From NCBI RefSeq assembly GCF_000234665.1, contig NC_018312.1:1173791-1237790 (forward strand): DNA of 64,000 nt, in the 5' to 3' direction. The notes under the pieces are model-generated. The model worked only from the letters and a program-made list of their open reading frames with translations, did not search any database and was not told where the DNA came from. Below, piece after piece: positions 42,816-54,330 of the stretch. Numbering within the stretch: position 1 is the stretch's first letter; every line of letters begins with the position of its first letter. This DNA is from Leishmania mexicana MHOM/GT/2001/U1103 (lineage: Eukaryota > Euglenozoa > Kinetoplastea > Trypanosomatida > Trypanosomatidae). A program made the translations under genes and the position numbers.

Positions 42816-44328
42816 TGTGTGTTTGATGCTTTTTTTTTGCCTCTCGACAAGTTCTCGCGTATTTCCTTTCGATCGCTCCCTTCGTTTTTCTGTGTGTGTG
42901 TGTTTTCAGCCCTGCCCCTCCTCGTTGTTCTTTGCGGTGCATCTTTCCGCTTTACCGCACGTCGAACGGTGCGCCGTGGTACTCTCAGATCGCATTGGCA
43001 AGGGCCCCCACACACGTGTGCGCCGGCCCTGAACTTGGTAGAAACCCACCCGGTCTGTTTTCCAATCACATATCGCTTTCGCGCTTGTGCGTGTGTGCCT
43101 GTCCGCGACGCCTGTGTGCCATCGACGAAGTTGTACAAGAGTATGCGTGTGCGCGTGAGTTTTCCCGTCTCTCCCCTTCCTCCCTCCCTCTTCCCGGAAA
43201 AGAAAACAAAGTTGAGCGCTTCATCTTGGCTTCGCCATCCGGCCATTTCCCTTATCTGCTCGCATCAGCAACACCTACCCTTTCGTTTCTTTTTTTTTGT
43301 TCTTCGTTTTCTTTGCCACCCTTCTTCTGTAACCGCATTCTCTTGCGTAGCTGTCGACTTCTCCTGCCCCACCTCTGGTTGTCCCCGTGTGTGTGTGTGT
43401 TTTACAGCTTCTTGCTTTTTTTCCGGTTCGTGCCGCATCTGCATTTCTGTGTCGCCTTGTTGCTCTCTGCTTGCTGCTTCCTTGCTTTCTCGCACGCCTT
43501 TTGACCTCCCCACACACTTCGTCCTCTCTCTCTCTCGCCGGCGGTCAGTCTTCGCGTGGTGCGAGTGCGTGTGTGTGTATCTCGTGTGCCTGCCTTATTT
43601 CGCGAAAGAAGGGCCTTCACCTTTTTCGTTCTTCCGCTGTTTATGTGTGCGTTGGTGGCAGCGGTGGTGGCAAATTGCGTCTTCACGAGTTCGAGCCGGC
43701 TCCCGCACAGTCTTCTCTCCCGGCGGCTCCCTCCCTTCTCTCTGCTTTCTCTGTTCACCGTGACACGCAGATCGCTTGTCGTGGTCGATTCCGCGCCTCT
43801 TCCTCGTGTGTTCGATTTCTTTATCACCGGTTCGTCGTTTGGTTGTGCTCTCCCCCCTCTCTCTTGTCCGGCACTCGGCCTGTCAGCTCTTCTCGCTTTT
43901 CACCACTTCCCCCCCCCCCCGCACGCACACACACACCTCCAAACCTCCCTCTTTTCGGGGTGTCGTGTGTGTCTTCGGTCTCTCCCCGGCGCCTCTTGTT
44001 CGCGCTGCTCCCCCAATAAACGTTTATCTAAACAGCTCGACTGCTGCACAGCAGCAGATCGCGTTCCACGCCAACGCGCGCGCGCCGGCACTTCGCCTTC
44101 GGAGGCGGGAGCGGTGGCACGCACGCGTGCGCGTCTTTGATTTCGCCTTTCCGTTGTGGTTTTCTTTTGATTGCTCGTTCTTCTTTCCTTCTGTTGCCGC
44201 TGCCGCTGCGCCGTTGTCGCTGCCTCTCGGGTCCCCTCTCTCTCCCTCTTCGTCTCTCGGCTTTTTTCTCGCCTCCTTTGTCTTGAACGTGCGCGCGTGC
44301 GTGTGCGCGACACCGTTTTTCGCCACCC

Positions 44329-46227
44329 ATGCTCACCCTAGCCATGTTTGAGCTTATTGTGAGCTTCTCGCCACAGCCGCCCCGCGCCATGATTGCGGCT
44401 GGTCCAGGCGCGCGATGCGCCACGGAGCGACGTTATTGCGTGGGCTCAAACAACACTCTTAGTTTCACGGTAGAGCGCGTTCCTGCTCGTTGCGCGCGTG
44501 AGCGAGGTGTCTGCCTCGCACCGGCAACTGGAGTACGGGAGGTGATGGTGGTAACGTGTCGTGCTGCCGGTCGCAAGGATGGCGCACAGGCTGCGCTGGA
44601 GGTGGGCATGTGGTGGGTCGACCGCTGTCTCAGCGCGGGCGTGCAGCAAGCCGCTGGAGGGACGGCGGTGCTGTTCTGCTGTATGAAGATTGTGGACATA
44701 GCAGTAGAGCGTCTAACGCTCTACTCAAGCGAGGACTCGCCGCTCTCTGGATCATCGGCTATCGGGCGTATGCGCATGCCTCGGCATTTCTTCGGGCTGC
44801 AGCTGTTTCGCCTCGGCGAACTGCGCCATGTGCAGCTTTCCCCGTCAGTGCGCCGGCTAGTCGTCGAGGTTGACGTCCGATCGTGCCTGCGTTGGCCCCA
44901 GTCGGAGGTGAACAACTTCCTAGCCAGTTTGCAGTCCCCGCTGCGTGCGGTTCGTGTAGCAACGTGCTCCGTATCTCCCGTGAAGCTCCTGAACAAGTTT
45001 CACGCATCCCTACGTGTTCTCTACTTGTTCCGTCGAACAACCACTGTCCGAGATCCCACCGACACTCGAGTGCCTGTCAACATAGAGGACGAAGAGTACG
45101 AGGAAGAAGAGAGCACCAGCCCATCTCTGACGCCTGCCATGGATGCGCCAGCCACGGCTCAACAGGCGAACCAGCTCACTGCGGCGCAGTTTACATCGAC
45201 CAACTCGACCGCTGTCACCGGGGCACGCGGCCGGCGGACAAAGCGCCTGCGCCTCTCCCCTGCCGCTGCAGCTGCACCGGTGCTTGAGGAGCTCCACGTG
45301 ACGAGCTCGGCCCGGCGCTCGCTGCCCCGCTGGGTGGAGAAGTGCACGCGCCTGAAGCACATCACACTGCGCAATTGCACCTACAACCGAGTGGACTCGC
45401 TCCGTTTTGCCCGAAAGCTCACAAGTGTCTTGCTCGATGGGTGCGCGAATTTTGTTGGATTCGACTGTTTGTGTGGCTTCCCGGAGCTGCGGTCGGTGAC
45501 TGTGAAGAACTGCGGTCTTTTGCGAGACCTCTCGTGGCTGTCGTGGCTGAGGGGTTCGCTGTGCTACCTGTGCATTTACCACTTGTTGCCGGCGTCGGTC
45601 ACCACGTTTGCGTCCGCCTCCTGTCTCGGGATGGGTCTGAGTGGGCTCGAGGAGCTCAATCTCTCCATGCCGAGCCTGCACGCACTGCGGCCGTTTGTGG
45701 CGCACTCCTCCGCCACACTGCGTGAGTTGACGCTCTTCACGTGCATGAGCTTGAGCGGCTTTTCAGACCTTCCCGCGCTGCCTGCCTTGGAGAAGGTGGT
45801 GATCACCGGCAACTGTCACATGCAGAACTTTTTGTGGCTGTCGAGATCGCCCCGTGTTGTCGAGGTGCGTGCGACGCAGTGCTCGCAGCTGATGTCCTTG
45901 ACAGGACTCGATGCGCTCCATCAGCTGCGCGTACTCGACGTCAATGGGTGCCAACGTATTCGCACCATCGCCCCGCTCGCTGAGTGCGTTTCGCTGACGT
46001 ACCTGGACGTGTCGCACTGCGGTCTGCTGACAAGAGTATCAGTGCTCGAAAAGCTTCCCTATCTCCAGTGCGTGCTGATGCGCAACTGCACGTCGCTGGT
46101 TAAGGACTTTGGGTGGATTGTGGGCTGTCCGAAACTGGTGGAGCTCATGGTACCTGGACCGGCGTGGGTCGAGGCGGCGAGGGGTGTGCTACATCGCCTT
46201 TGCCGCCGTAATGTAGTTCTTCGCTGA
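44329..46227 (+). CDS. Leucine-rich-repeat protein
   Basis: 632 residues from ATG at 44329 (a second ATG at 44344). The C-terminal half, from about residue 320, is a series of irregular repeats of about 22-24 residues with the pattern LxxLxVxxCxxL (for example LRVLDVNGCQRI, LTYLDVSHCGLL, LQCVLMRNCTSL), typical of the cysteine-containing or related LRR class of kinetoplastids. These horseshoe folds bind proteins; many F-box-like or adhesion partners exist but no F-box is visible here. A short acidic insert (about 245-262) and a basic RGRRTKRLRL segment precede the repeats. No signal peptide or transmembrane helix is clear. The gene stands alone between two 6-kb regions without genes, unusual spacing for a trypanosomatid. 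Confidence 0.83.
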   Translation: MLTLAMFELIVSFSPQPPRAMIAAGPGARCATERRYCVGSNNTLSFTVERVPARCARERGVCLAPATGVREVMVVTCRAAGRKDGAQAALEVGMWWVDRCLSAGVQQAAGGTAVLFCCMKIVDIAVERLTLYSSEDSPLSGSSAIGRMRMPRHFFGLQLFRLGELRHVQLSPSVRRLVVEVDVRSCLRWPQSEVNNFLASLQSPLRAVRVATCSVSPVKLLNKFHASLRVLYLFRRTTTVRDPTDTRVPVNIEDEEYEEEESTSPSLTPAMDAPATAQQANQLTAAQFTSTNSTAVTGARGRRTKRLRLSPAAAAAPVLEELHVTSSARRSLPRWVEKCTRLKHITLRNCTYNRVDSLRFARKLTSVLLDGCANFVGFDCLCGFPELRSVTVKNCGLLRDLSWLSWLRGSLCYLCIYHLLPASVTTFASASCLGMGLSGLEELNLSMPSLHALRPFVAHSSATLRELTLFTCMSLSGFSDLPALPALEKVVITGNCHMQNFLWLSRSPRVVEVRATQCSQLMSLTGLDALHQLRVLDVNGCQRIRTIAPLAECVSLTYLDVSHCGLLTRVSVLEKLPYLQCVLMRNCTSLVKDFGWIVGCPKLVELMVPGPAWVEAARGVLHRLCRRNVVLR

Positions 46228-48683
46228 TGCGAGCCAAGAGAATGCCGTAGGACGTGTGGCGCCGGATCAGAAGACGAAGAGCAACTGTGATGGTTCTTTA
46301 TCTTCACCCTTCTGCCTCCTGGTCACCTTCCCAAGAAGGTGACAGTTGGTGGTGGTGGTGTGTGTGTGTGTGGGCGGGGGGGGGGGTGCAGCCGCACCAG
46401 CTGCGAGTGAATGAATAAGAGCGGTGGATTTTCGGGGACATTCTGGGCCCTCCCCCTCCCCCTTCCCGCTTTCGTTGTCATTGCTTCCGTCCTCGCTCCT
46501 TCCACCGCTACCTCACCGCCGCACTCCTCTGTTGTCCACCACGAGCGCGCCTGCGTTCGGATTTCATTGCTCATCTTCCTCGCTCTCCCTCCTCTAGAAG
46601 TACATCGCACAGATGACGCGAGCAGAACACACCCTCTCCCCTCCCATTTGCACATTGACTGTGCTGTGCACTTCGTGTTTTCCGCACTGCAGCGGATGAT
46701 GTTGCCGCCATCGCTGTCGTTCGCCCGTGTCGTGGTCTCTTGCCGCCCTCTCTGCCCCTTACTTCCCTGCCTTGTTTGCCGTCTTCCCTTCTTTCGATGG
46801 AGCTGCGCATCACCATCACATTCCTTCGCGTCACCTTTTGTTCGTTGTTCTCCTGGCACACGCACTTGCGGATCTGTGTGTGTGTGTAGTGTGCATGCAC
46901 GTGTTCTCACCTCCCGCCTGCGTTGGCCCCTCCTCTCCCCCTGTTTTCTCGTGTCATTCCCCCCCCCACCCTCCTCCTACCTTCCACCACCGCCACTACC
47001 ACCCACACACACACCGCCTTCTCACCCCATGTTCCTTCTCTGGCCCATCAGTGCCCTCTATCTGTTTCTTAAACCTTGCTTACTGGCCTGTGTGTCTGCG
47101 CGCGCTACGCTACCGTTCTTCTCCCTCTTTCTCCCCCTCCCTCGCCACATCAGTGCGTAAGTCGTGAGGAAGATCCTCACGAGTGCGTGGCGCATATGCG
47201 CCCGAGAGCTTGTCATTCTTCCCCTCTCTTCTCCGCTTGTTGATGTCGGGCTCCATCGCTGTACCGAACACTTGCTATGCGTCTCTTGTGTCCCTACGTG
47301 TGTCTGTGCGTATTTCTGTGTCTGTGTGTGTGTGTGTCCGACACAATCTCTCCCTCTTGAGCGCTTTGTTGGTGCTTGCGCTTGTCTGCGCCGCGCACCC
47401 GCATACCCGACCCTACACACGCACACAGACACACACCAGCTGTGAGAGCCGGCTCCAGCTTTCTCTCTCGTTCTCCTCGTTCGTGCCTGTTTCATTGTCT
47501 TCGCTCCCCTACCACCACCACCCTCATTTTGTTTCCGCCTGTACGTGTGTCATGCTCGTCTAACTGTACCCGGAGGAGGGGGGTGCCCACTTCCCTCCAC
47601 TGCCCACATCCCTTAGCGTTCTTCCTCTCCTCGGCGATATACATCACATACATTCATGCACTCCCCTTCCCTCCGGATAGCCTCACGAGGTGCTGTGTGT
47701 GCACGTGCGTCACTCCAGCAAAGTGGACCTCCTCAACGTCCCTCGCGCCTCGCTCACTCTCTCTCCTCTTCTCCAGCCGCCGCCTTCCCCCCCCCTCCCA
47801 ATCCTGCGCCTTCATTGCGCCGACCTCAAACAATGAGGGTGCTTCTGTGCCGAGGTGAAAAGAGGGGGGAGGGCAGAGGGCGCAGGGAATACGCGTTGAT
47901 GGCATGCGCGTCTATGCGCTTCCGTGTATGGGCATATCTCGGCCTGGCGGCCCCGGGTCGGCGCGAGGTGGCGGCGGCTGAGTAGCCACACAAAGGCCGA
48001 GAGGGGGCGTAGAACGCCGGATGACGATGGACGGGCGAAGGGGTAGGGCTTGTGTGGGTGTGGGTGGCGACGGAGGGCGGTACTCTTCTCTCTATTTTGT
48101 TCGGCTTCTTCGTGGTTCGAAGCTACGGAGGAGAAAGAGTGAGGTAGTTATTCAGTAAGGGGGGAGGGGAGAGAGGCATGCGGGGCGATCGATGGGAGCA
48201 GGAGCACGGCGTGAAGCCGCTTGTTCTCCGTCTCTGTCTTTTGTGGCCGCCCCATTTCTCTCTCTTCCTCTCCAGAGCCACACATCACAGCTGCGGTCTG
48301 TCAACCTCTCTTGTCATTCTCCTTTATTCCTCGTTGTCCCCTGAACAGCACACACGCATAGAGCCCACAGTCGATCTCTTCTTCCTTATTTATCTACGAG
48401 AGTTTCTCGTGCCTCGGCTGGTTATGCGGCTGTCTTTGCTCCTACCTTTGCAGCTAACTGCGGCGCACGTGAAGGGAGAACGTGCTACACTCGCGCGCGT
48501 ACTGTGCATGATGAAATGGTGTAGTACGCGCGTGCACATGTCTTTCTCGCTGAATATAGATGTTTTTGCGGGCGTCGTCTTGCCGGCGGCGCCTCATTTC
48601 CCTCCCCCCCCACAGCCCCGCGAGTGTCCTTAGCTGCCTCCTTTATTCGTTTTGTACTTCTCTATGCTGGTTGTTGCCCGCAT

Positions 48684-48698
48684 TATATATATATATAT
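48684..48698 (+). repeat. (TA)n microsatellite
   Basis: Seven TA units just before the SIDER-like copy. Confidence 0.9.
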
Positions 48699-48937
48699 CT
48701 AACGCTTTTCTTGATCACATCTCCCTGCCGCCGCTCAACCCCCTCCCCTCCTCCCACACCACCACCACCCAAACCCCTCTCTTCGCCTGTCTTGCTTTGC
48801 TGCTGCTCGCGCCCCGCTTCCCACGCTGGGTGTGTGCGTGTCTATGTCTGTCTGTCTGCTGGTGTCGGTGGTGTTTCGGAAACGGCCACCCTTCTTTTCC
48901 TCCTCTTTCCCGTCGTTTGTCCTTTGGCCTCCTCACC

Positions 48938-49656
48938 TCCTGACGATGCGGGGGCCACCTCCGTGCGTCGTCTCATACAGGGTCCAGTGCCACCACCCCC
49001 AGGCTGTGCGGCAGCCGAGCAGCCGGCAGAGCCTGCCCTCCGGGTTCGACTGCGGACTCTTGGCGTCCGCGGACATACCTAGGGCGGGCGCTGTGCTGGA
49101 GGGACTTGCGGCCTTGCTCAGCTGTGTATCAGCTCACCATGAATCGTGCCAACAAGTCAGGAAAGGAAGACATCCCCTGCGTCTAACCGGGTCTGCACTG
49201 ATGAGGCGCAGATGTCGGAGGCACGACGAGGACAGCCTCGAGTTGCACCATTGAGCCCTCCAGATCCCCATGTGGAAAGTCACCACACCACATTGTGGGA
49301 TGCCGCGGCCTTAAGCGAGTGAGAGGGCGAAGCAGGGCACACAGGCAAAATCTGCAGGGTCTCAGAAGACACTGACCTGAGTCTGGTCAAAACCCTCCGT
49401 GAGCTCGCCCGGCATGCACCTGGTTCCCCCCAGTTACCCGCACGACAGAGACGCCACTGCCTCTGTCCTCAAGCAGCACCCTGGAGGCCGCCAGATGCAT
49501 GGCCCGGCCTCGACGGCAGGGGAGGGTTCGTCATATAGGAGCCGGATGTAGCAATGGCGCAGCAGAGAGGGCCAGGCGCGTTGTGGTTTTGTGTGTGTGT
49601 GCCACGCGTTTAATTTCCTGCAACGTACTTTGTGGTGGTGGAATGGACACGCTGGA
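48938..49656 (+). repeat. SIDER-like degenerate retroposon, copy B
   Basis: About 720 bases of non-coding sequence with balanced purine/pyrimidine use, in sharp contrast to its CT-rich flanks. It shares ordered blocks with copy A at 28976-29412: start GATGCGGGGGCCACCTCCG, GTCTCATACAGGGTCCAGT, GGGCGGGCGCT, ATCAGCTCACCATGAATCGTG, end GTGGTGGAATGGACACG. Size, orientation and position in the intergenic region fit Leishmania SIDER elements, which control mRNA decay or translation from 3' UTRs. The family call is inference. Confidence 0.55.
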
Positions 49657-52358
49657 GAGGACATACATTGTCCGCTCCTCTCAGCATCTGTGTGCCGCAC
49701 ACACACACACACATACAAGGAAAGGCACATGTGCCTACATGCCACAGGCATGTTTCATGCTGTTTGTCAGCGTTCTCTTTCTATTTTGATTTGCTTGCGT
49801 GGGAGACCTCGAATCGTGCGTCGATGTCCGTGCGGGTGTGCGCGCGCTCATCCATGCAGTGTGGCGTCGCCGGTCTCATTTCTTTTTTTTTTCACCGTGA
49901 CCTCTTTCTCATTCCTGATTTGTAACCTCTCTTTATTAGCTGATCACGGCATCGGCGCGTCTCTAAGAAAGGAGTGTGGTGGTGGTGGTGGGGAGGGGTC
50001 GTCAATGTGTTCGGGTGCGCACGCTCTACTTCAGCGTATTTTTTCCGCCTCTCTCTCTGGCATTGATCTGCCCCCCCCCCCTCCCCTTCCCTTCCCTTCT
50101 CTTCCGGTTTTCGCCCTGTGATCTTGTTGATTTCATATTGCGCGTATTTTTCTTTTTGTTTTGTCCGTGAGCCTCGCTGCCCGTCTCTGTTCTCTCTCCC
50201 TCGTTTCCCTCTGCCTCCGGCGGTGCGTCTGTGTGCTGGCGCAACTTCTTCTCACCCCTTCAAGGCCTGTGTTGATGGCCATCCTCTTCCCGCCCCCTCT
50301 CCCACGCACACACGACCACAGCATCCTTCTTCCTCCTTTTTCATCCTCACGATACGCTCCACGACAAGCGCCGCCTCCGCCTTCGCGTTCTGTCTCCGTG
50401 CTCCCCCCCCCGCTGTGGCTTGCGTAGCAAGAGCACAAGCGATAGATGGTGACCGACAGACAAGAGCAACACATCAAGCCTTTTTTGTACACCCGTCAAG
50501 TGCACCTGCCCACGCATGCATCATCAGCCGCAGCTTCAGGTGATCAGAGAGAGTGAGGTGCTAATGCCGGCGCAGGTGCGCTTCTGTGGGTGGGTGGGTG
50601 CTTAAGGCTTGCGATATCCATGCCACACATCTTTTTTCGTTGGTCTCTCTTTCCTCACCCCCTCCCCTCCCCTCTCCTCCCGCCCTCCTCTCTCTGGCCC
50701 TCCGTTGTGATACTCATGCACGGCAATGGGTACGTGTGTCTGTGGGGTCCCGAAACTCTTCTCGCGCTCCGTCGGGCACCCGTTACGTCGCTCGCTCTCT
50801 CTCTGTGCGTATGGTCTCCTGCATTGTTTTGTCTCTGTCTTCGTCTTCCCTCTCCCTCTGGGGTTGTATCGGATGCCCGTGCGAATGTGTCACCGCACGC
50901 GAGATGAAGGATGTGGTGCGTTGTCGCTTGACTCGCGTCTTGCCGCGATGGTCGTGTGCCGTCGTTTGTTGTTCCGTTCTCTGTTCTTCTTTTCGAAGGT
51001 GGAATGCCTGTATGCATGTGTGTGTGTGTGCGTGTGGACGCAGCTGCCGTGTACACAGACACAGCTGTCATTCTCCATCACCATCAACACCGTGGCGCAT
51101 GTGGAGACACCCCGCACTTCTCCCGTTTTTGTGTCGGCGCCATCGACGCCATTCCATGAATGGCTGCCACAGGCGGCTGGGTACCACGCGCTTTGCAGCA
51201 CCGTCACTCAAGCGACGGAAGTAGACAGAGGGAATTGCAAACGGCGACTCGGTCGGTCATCGCTCACCTGATACAGATGCATGAACAACGAATTTAGCGC
51301 ACCAGAACAACGGTGATGCGGTGCGTGCGTTCCACCCAAAGAGGGGGAATCAAGGATGCAACGAAGAGCGATACAGCGGGGGGAGTGTGCGAGTCAATAT
51401 GGATAACGACCTGTCTCACGGACGCCGGCACCTATCTGATCTGCGCTCACTCCTCTGCATGTTACCTGCCCACCTTCCGCCCTTCCTCCTCCCCCCAAGA
51501 CCGACGAGGTCGTCCTGCACGCTCCTCTCTTTCTCTATGTCTGACACTGGATGCCGTGCTGTGCTCACTTCGTTCTCTGCTCCTCCTGTTGTGTCTCTCT
51601 CGTTGTATCTCTCACGCGCCCACGCTGCGTCTCCGCCCTCGCTTCTGCTCCCTGTCGTCGCACGTTGCGCGGCGCGTTTCTTGTTCGCCTTTTCGTCAGC
51701 TTCGCACACTCTCTCACACGTGCGTTACTCGTCACCTCCCACTTCCGTTTCTGGTCCTCGTCGTCTCGGCCCTCTCCGCCTCTGTCGCCTCACCGCCGAC
51801 GCATTTTCGCAGCTGCCACGGCGGCCTGACAAGGTCTCCTGCCCGCGTGGTCCCCATCGTGTGCTGGATCTCACCAGAAGCAAAGACGGATTGTGCGGGT
51901 CTGCGCGTGCATGCGGTGTGTGTACCAGTGCCCCCCCCCTCTCTGCAGGCTACACGCCCACGTTACGCACCGCGACACAACCCGAGAGCGCAGGATTTGC
52001 GTGTCGGCGCCATAGTAGAATGAGCTGGGCGACAAGATAGTAGTCGTCGCCCACTGTTGCTTTCTCTTTCTCTCTTCCCTCATCTTTTCCCTCGTGCGGC
52101 TCGTTGTCCGTCAGCTGCACGTCGTTGGTAGGTAGGCAGGCACTTCGGTCGTCGTGCCATTCTTTTCGTGCTGGTCGACGTGTGTACTTGAGGTCGTGCA
52201 AGACAGCGCTGTCGCTCCTCTCGTCGTGAGTGTTTGCTGCAGCGGCTGAACTACGCCGCCCTCCTCACCCCCCCCCTCCGCGTTCGAGTGCGCAGGGGCA
52301 TCTCTCTGCATCTGTCTCACGCTGTCGCCTTGCTGCACACGTGGCGCATTCAGCAACC

Positions 52359-53243
52359 ATGCCGAAAAGCGCGATGTCCGTGCCGGGGTTCTTCCCGTAT
52401 TTCGGGTACATGCTTAAGGATGTCGGCAGCCGCCTCTCTATGATCTCGCATTACATGCGGACGAAGCGCCACCCTTACCCGATGATGCGGCACCAGAACA
52501 TCCGCGCCTACCGCGGCATGTTGCCCTGGACACAGGACGCCTGCTTCATTGCGCCGAGCGCGTTTGTTGTGGGCAACGTGGTGCTCGGCCACGACACGGT
52601 CATCTTCTACCACTCGGTGCTGCGCAACTACCACACGAAAGACGCCACCATCCTCGGCGATCACACGGTCGTCATGGACCGCGCGACGCTGATGGGGCAG
52701 ATCCGCGTCGGGCAGGGCACGTACATCGGTGCTGGCGCCACCCTAGACTGCTGTGAGGTGCACGACAACGTGTACATCGGCCCTGGAGCCTCCATCGCGC
52801 TCGGCGCCGTCGTCGAGAACAGCGGGATTGTTGCCGCCGGCTCGGCGGTGCCAAAGGATGCGCGGGTGTACGCAGGGGAGCTGTGGGCGGGCAATCCTGC
52901 GCAGAAGATCGCAGATGTCAGCCCGGCCCAGTCAAGCGAGGTGCAGCACATCGTGCATGACCAGATCCAGGTGGGCAAGGCGCATCTCAAGGCGATCCGC
53001 GACCACATCGAACACACGAAGGAGCTCGACGTGAACTGGCTGAAGGAGGCTGTTGCGATGATGGAGGCGCAGCAGCAGCAGATGTCGATCAAGCTGCCGA
53101 TGGATGTCCCGCTGGAGGCGCGGCGGTTCCTGCAGCCGCGTGTGCACATGCGCCGCCCAGAGATGCACATGCGCATGTCCTACCCGGTCAACCGCACCGC
53201 GCCGTGGATGCCAAAGTCTGGTGACCAGACCGCGAACGTGTAA
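52359..53243 (+). CDS. Gamma-carbonic-anhydrase-like left-handed beta-helix protein, zinc ligands lost
   Basis: 294 residues from the first in-frame ATG (52359); the frame is open 43 codons upstream without ATG. Residues about 62-180 form hexapeptide turns of a left-handed beta-helix, with VVGNVVLG, ILGDHTVV, IRVGQGTYIGAG and the family signature GELWAGNPAQKI (163-174). In active gamma carbonic anhydrases three His bind zinc; the aligned positions here are M112, A125 and D130, so catalysis is not expected. Such inactive gamma-CA subunits occur in mitochondrial complex I of plants and several protists, where they form a matrix-side module. The N-terminal 60 residues and a 100-residue C-terminal extension (helical to about 250, then Met/Arg/Pro-rich) are extra. 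Mitochondrial, complex I-associated function is inference; a dynactin p25/p27-like role is less likely because of the signature. Confidence 0.85.
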   Translation: MPKSAMSVPGFFPYFGYMLKDVGSRLSMISHYMRTKRHPYPMMRHQNIRAYRGMLPWTQDACFIAPSAFVVGNVVLGHDTVIFYHSVLRNYHTKDATILGDHTVVMDRATLMGQIRVGQGTYIGAGATLDCCEVHDNVYIGPGASIALGAVVENSGIVAAGSAVPKDARVYAGELWAGNPAQKIADVSPAQSSEVQHIVHDQIQVGKAHLKAIRDHIEHTKELDVNWLKEAVAMMEAQQQQMSIKLPMDVPLEARRFLQPRVHMRRPEMHMRMSYPVNRTAPWMPKSGDQTANV

Positions 53244-54330
53244 GGGGGAAGCGGCGCAGCAGGGTGCTGGCTGTGTGCATGCGTGTTTCAATGACACCTG
53301 GGCGTTCGTGCGGAAGGGGGACTTCTCAGTTGGTTCTCTTTCGCTGTGTCTCTGCCTGTGCAAGCGGGTGCCTGCGCAGTACCTGAACGGTGTGCTTCTT
53401 TTTCTCCTCCTGGTCTCGCTATCGCTACTGAAAGTTGCTCGAGTCGGCAGTCGAGGACGGGTACAAAGTCGCGGGTCGGACGTCTCTCCATCCCTCCCGC
53501 CAGGGAAACGGCGGGCTGCGGCACGGCCGCACATGCGTCGAAAGCGGAGAACAAAAAGCAGCACAAAACCATCCGCGCCTCATGTCATCAGTGGTGTACA
53601 AGAGAAGAAGGGGTGAGGAAAACCCAAGAAGGCGGCGGCGGTGGTGGCGGTGGTGTTGCGCGTACGATGCAACTGGAGATGGCACGCGTACTCTCCGCTG
53701 CACCTCCTCCTCGGTGTCTGATAAAGAGCAGGTGCAGTGCGGGACTGCCTTTGCGCGACCGAGAGGCATCCCTCTTGGACTTTACGTGGCGCCAGAGTGC
53801 CTTCTTGCTCCCTCTCTCTCTGCCCCCTCCGTGCCTGTGCGCCTCTGCCTATTGGATGCGTGCTCTACCCTTGCCTCACCAGCCGGATGACCGCCTGTCC
53901 ATTCGCCTCTCTCCCCCTCGCAAACCCCCTCGATCGTACGCGACATGGTTATCATCATCTCCACGTGCGTCGCGTTTTTCGTTATGGTATCGGTGTGTGG
54001 TCACCACAAGCACAGCCGGTGTGTGGCCGATGCATCTGTCTTCACCCCCTCCCTCCCCCTCTCCCCTTCTAGCCCCCCGATCCACGCGCCCGCCGTCCTC
54101 TCCTTCAGTCGACCGCATTAGATGGGGCGTGTTCTCGCATTGTAGTCTGCCGCTCCCGTCTGCGCGCCGCCATCTCTTGCCAGCTTCGACTCGCCCGGTC
54201 GCTTCGCGGGTCGTCCCTCGACTGTCTTCCTCTACTTCATCACGGTCACCAGCAGCGGCCCTTTGTTTCTTACGCGCATCGTGTGCCTTTCGCTTCCGCG
54301 CTCTTCCCGAGTGCGTCGTCGTGAGCGCCA
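53244..54330 (+). other. Intergenic region
   Basis: 1.09 kb. CT-rich at 53810-53920 and 54040-54110. No supported gene. Confidence 0.55.
54241..54311 (+). promoter_or_regulatory. Predicted spliced-leader acceptor region
   Basis: T/C-rich tract (about 54261-54309) ending with AG at 54310-54311, 19 bases before the ATG at 54331. Prediction from pattern. Confidence 0.35.

Larger units (their letters stand above)
38220..44328 (+). other. 6.1-kb gene-free, pyrimidine-rich region
   Basis: No frame with coding character on either strand. From about 38.3 kb to the LRR gene the + strand is almost continuously C/T-rich, with T runs, repeated TCTC/CCCT patterns and GT/CA microsatellites. Two AT-rich patches lie near 39.2-39.4 and 42.76-42.82 kb. 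All apparent frames translate to Phe/Ser/Leu/Cys/Arg low complexity. It may be extended 3' and 5' UTR, or hold unrecognised non-coding RNA. Confidence 0.65.
46228..52358 (+). other. 6.1-kb gene-free region with a SIDER-like element
   Basis: No supported CDS. 46.3-47.6 kb is pyrimidine-rich with GT/CA runs; 47.8-48.2 kb is more purine/G-rich; 48.94-49.66 kb holds a SIDER-like copy; 49.9-52.3 kb is again C/T-rich up to the gamma-carbonic-anhydrase gene. Frames of 150-250 codons here (for example near 46.4-47.2 and 51.3-52.0 kb) are low-complexity. Confidence 0.6.

Noticed and set aside
42193..43763. Overlapping frames of 200-320 codons
   Set aside because: Several overlapping frames look equally 'open' because the region is pyrimidine-rich and stop codons are rare; none shows domain or codon character.
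46411..47160. 249-codon frame after the LRR gene
   Set aside because: CT-rich UTR translation, no structure.
49020..49050. GGGTTCGACT sequence resembling a tRNA B box
   Set aside because: No A box or cloverleaf stems around it; it falls inside the SIDER-like repeat.
50586..52023. Frames of 212-239 codons upstream of the gamma-CA gene
   Set aside because: Low complexity in CT-rich 5' flank; competing frames overlap.
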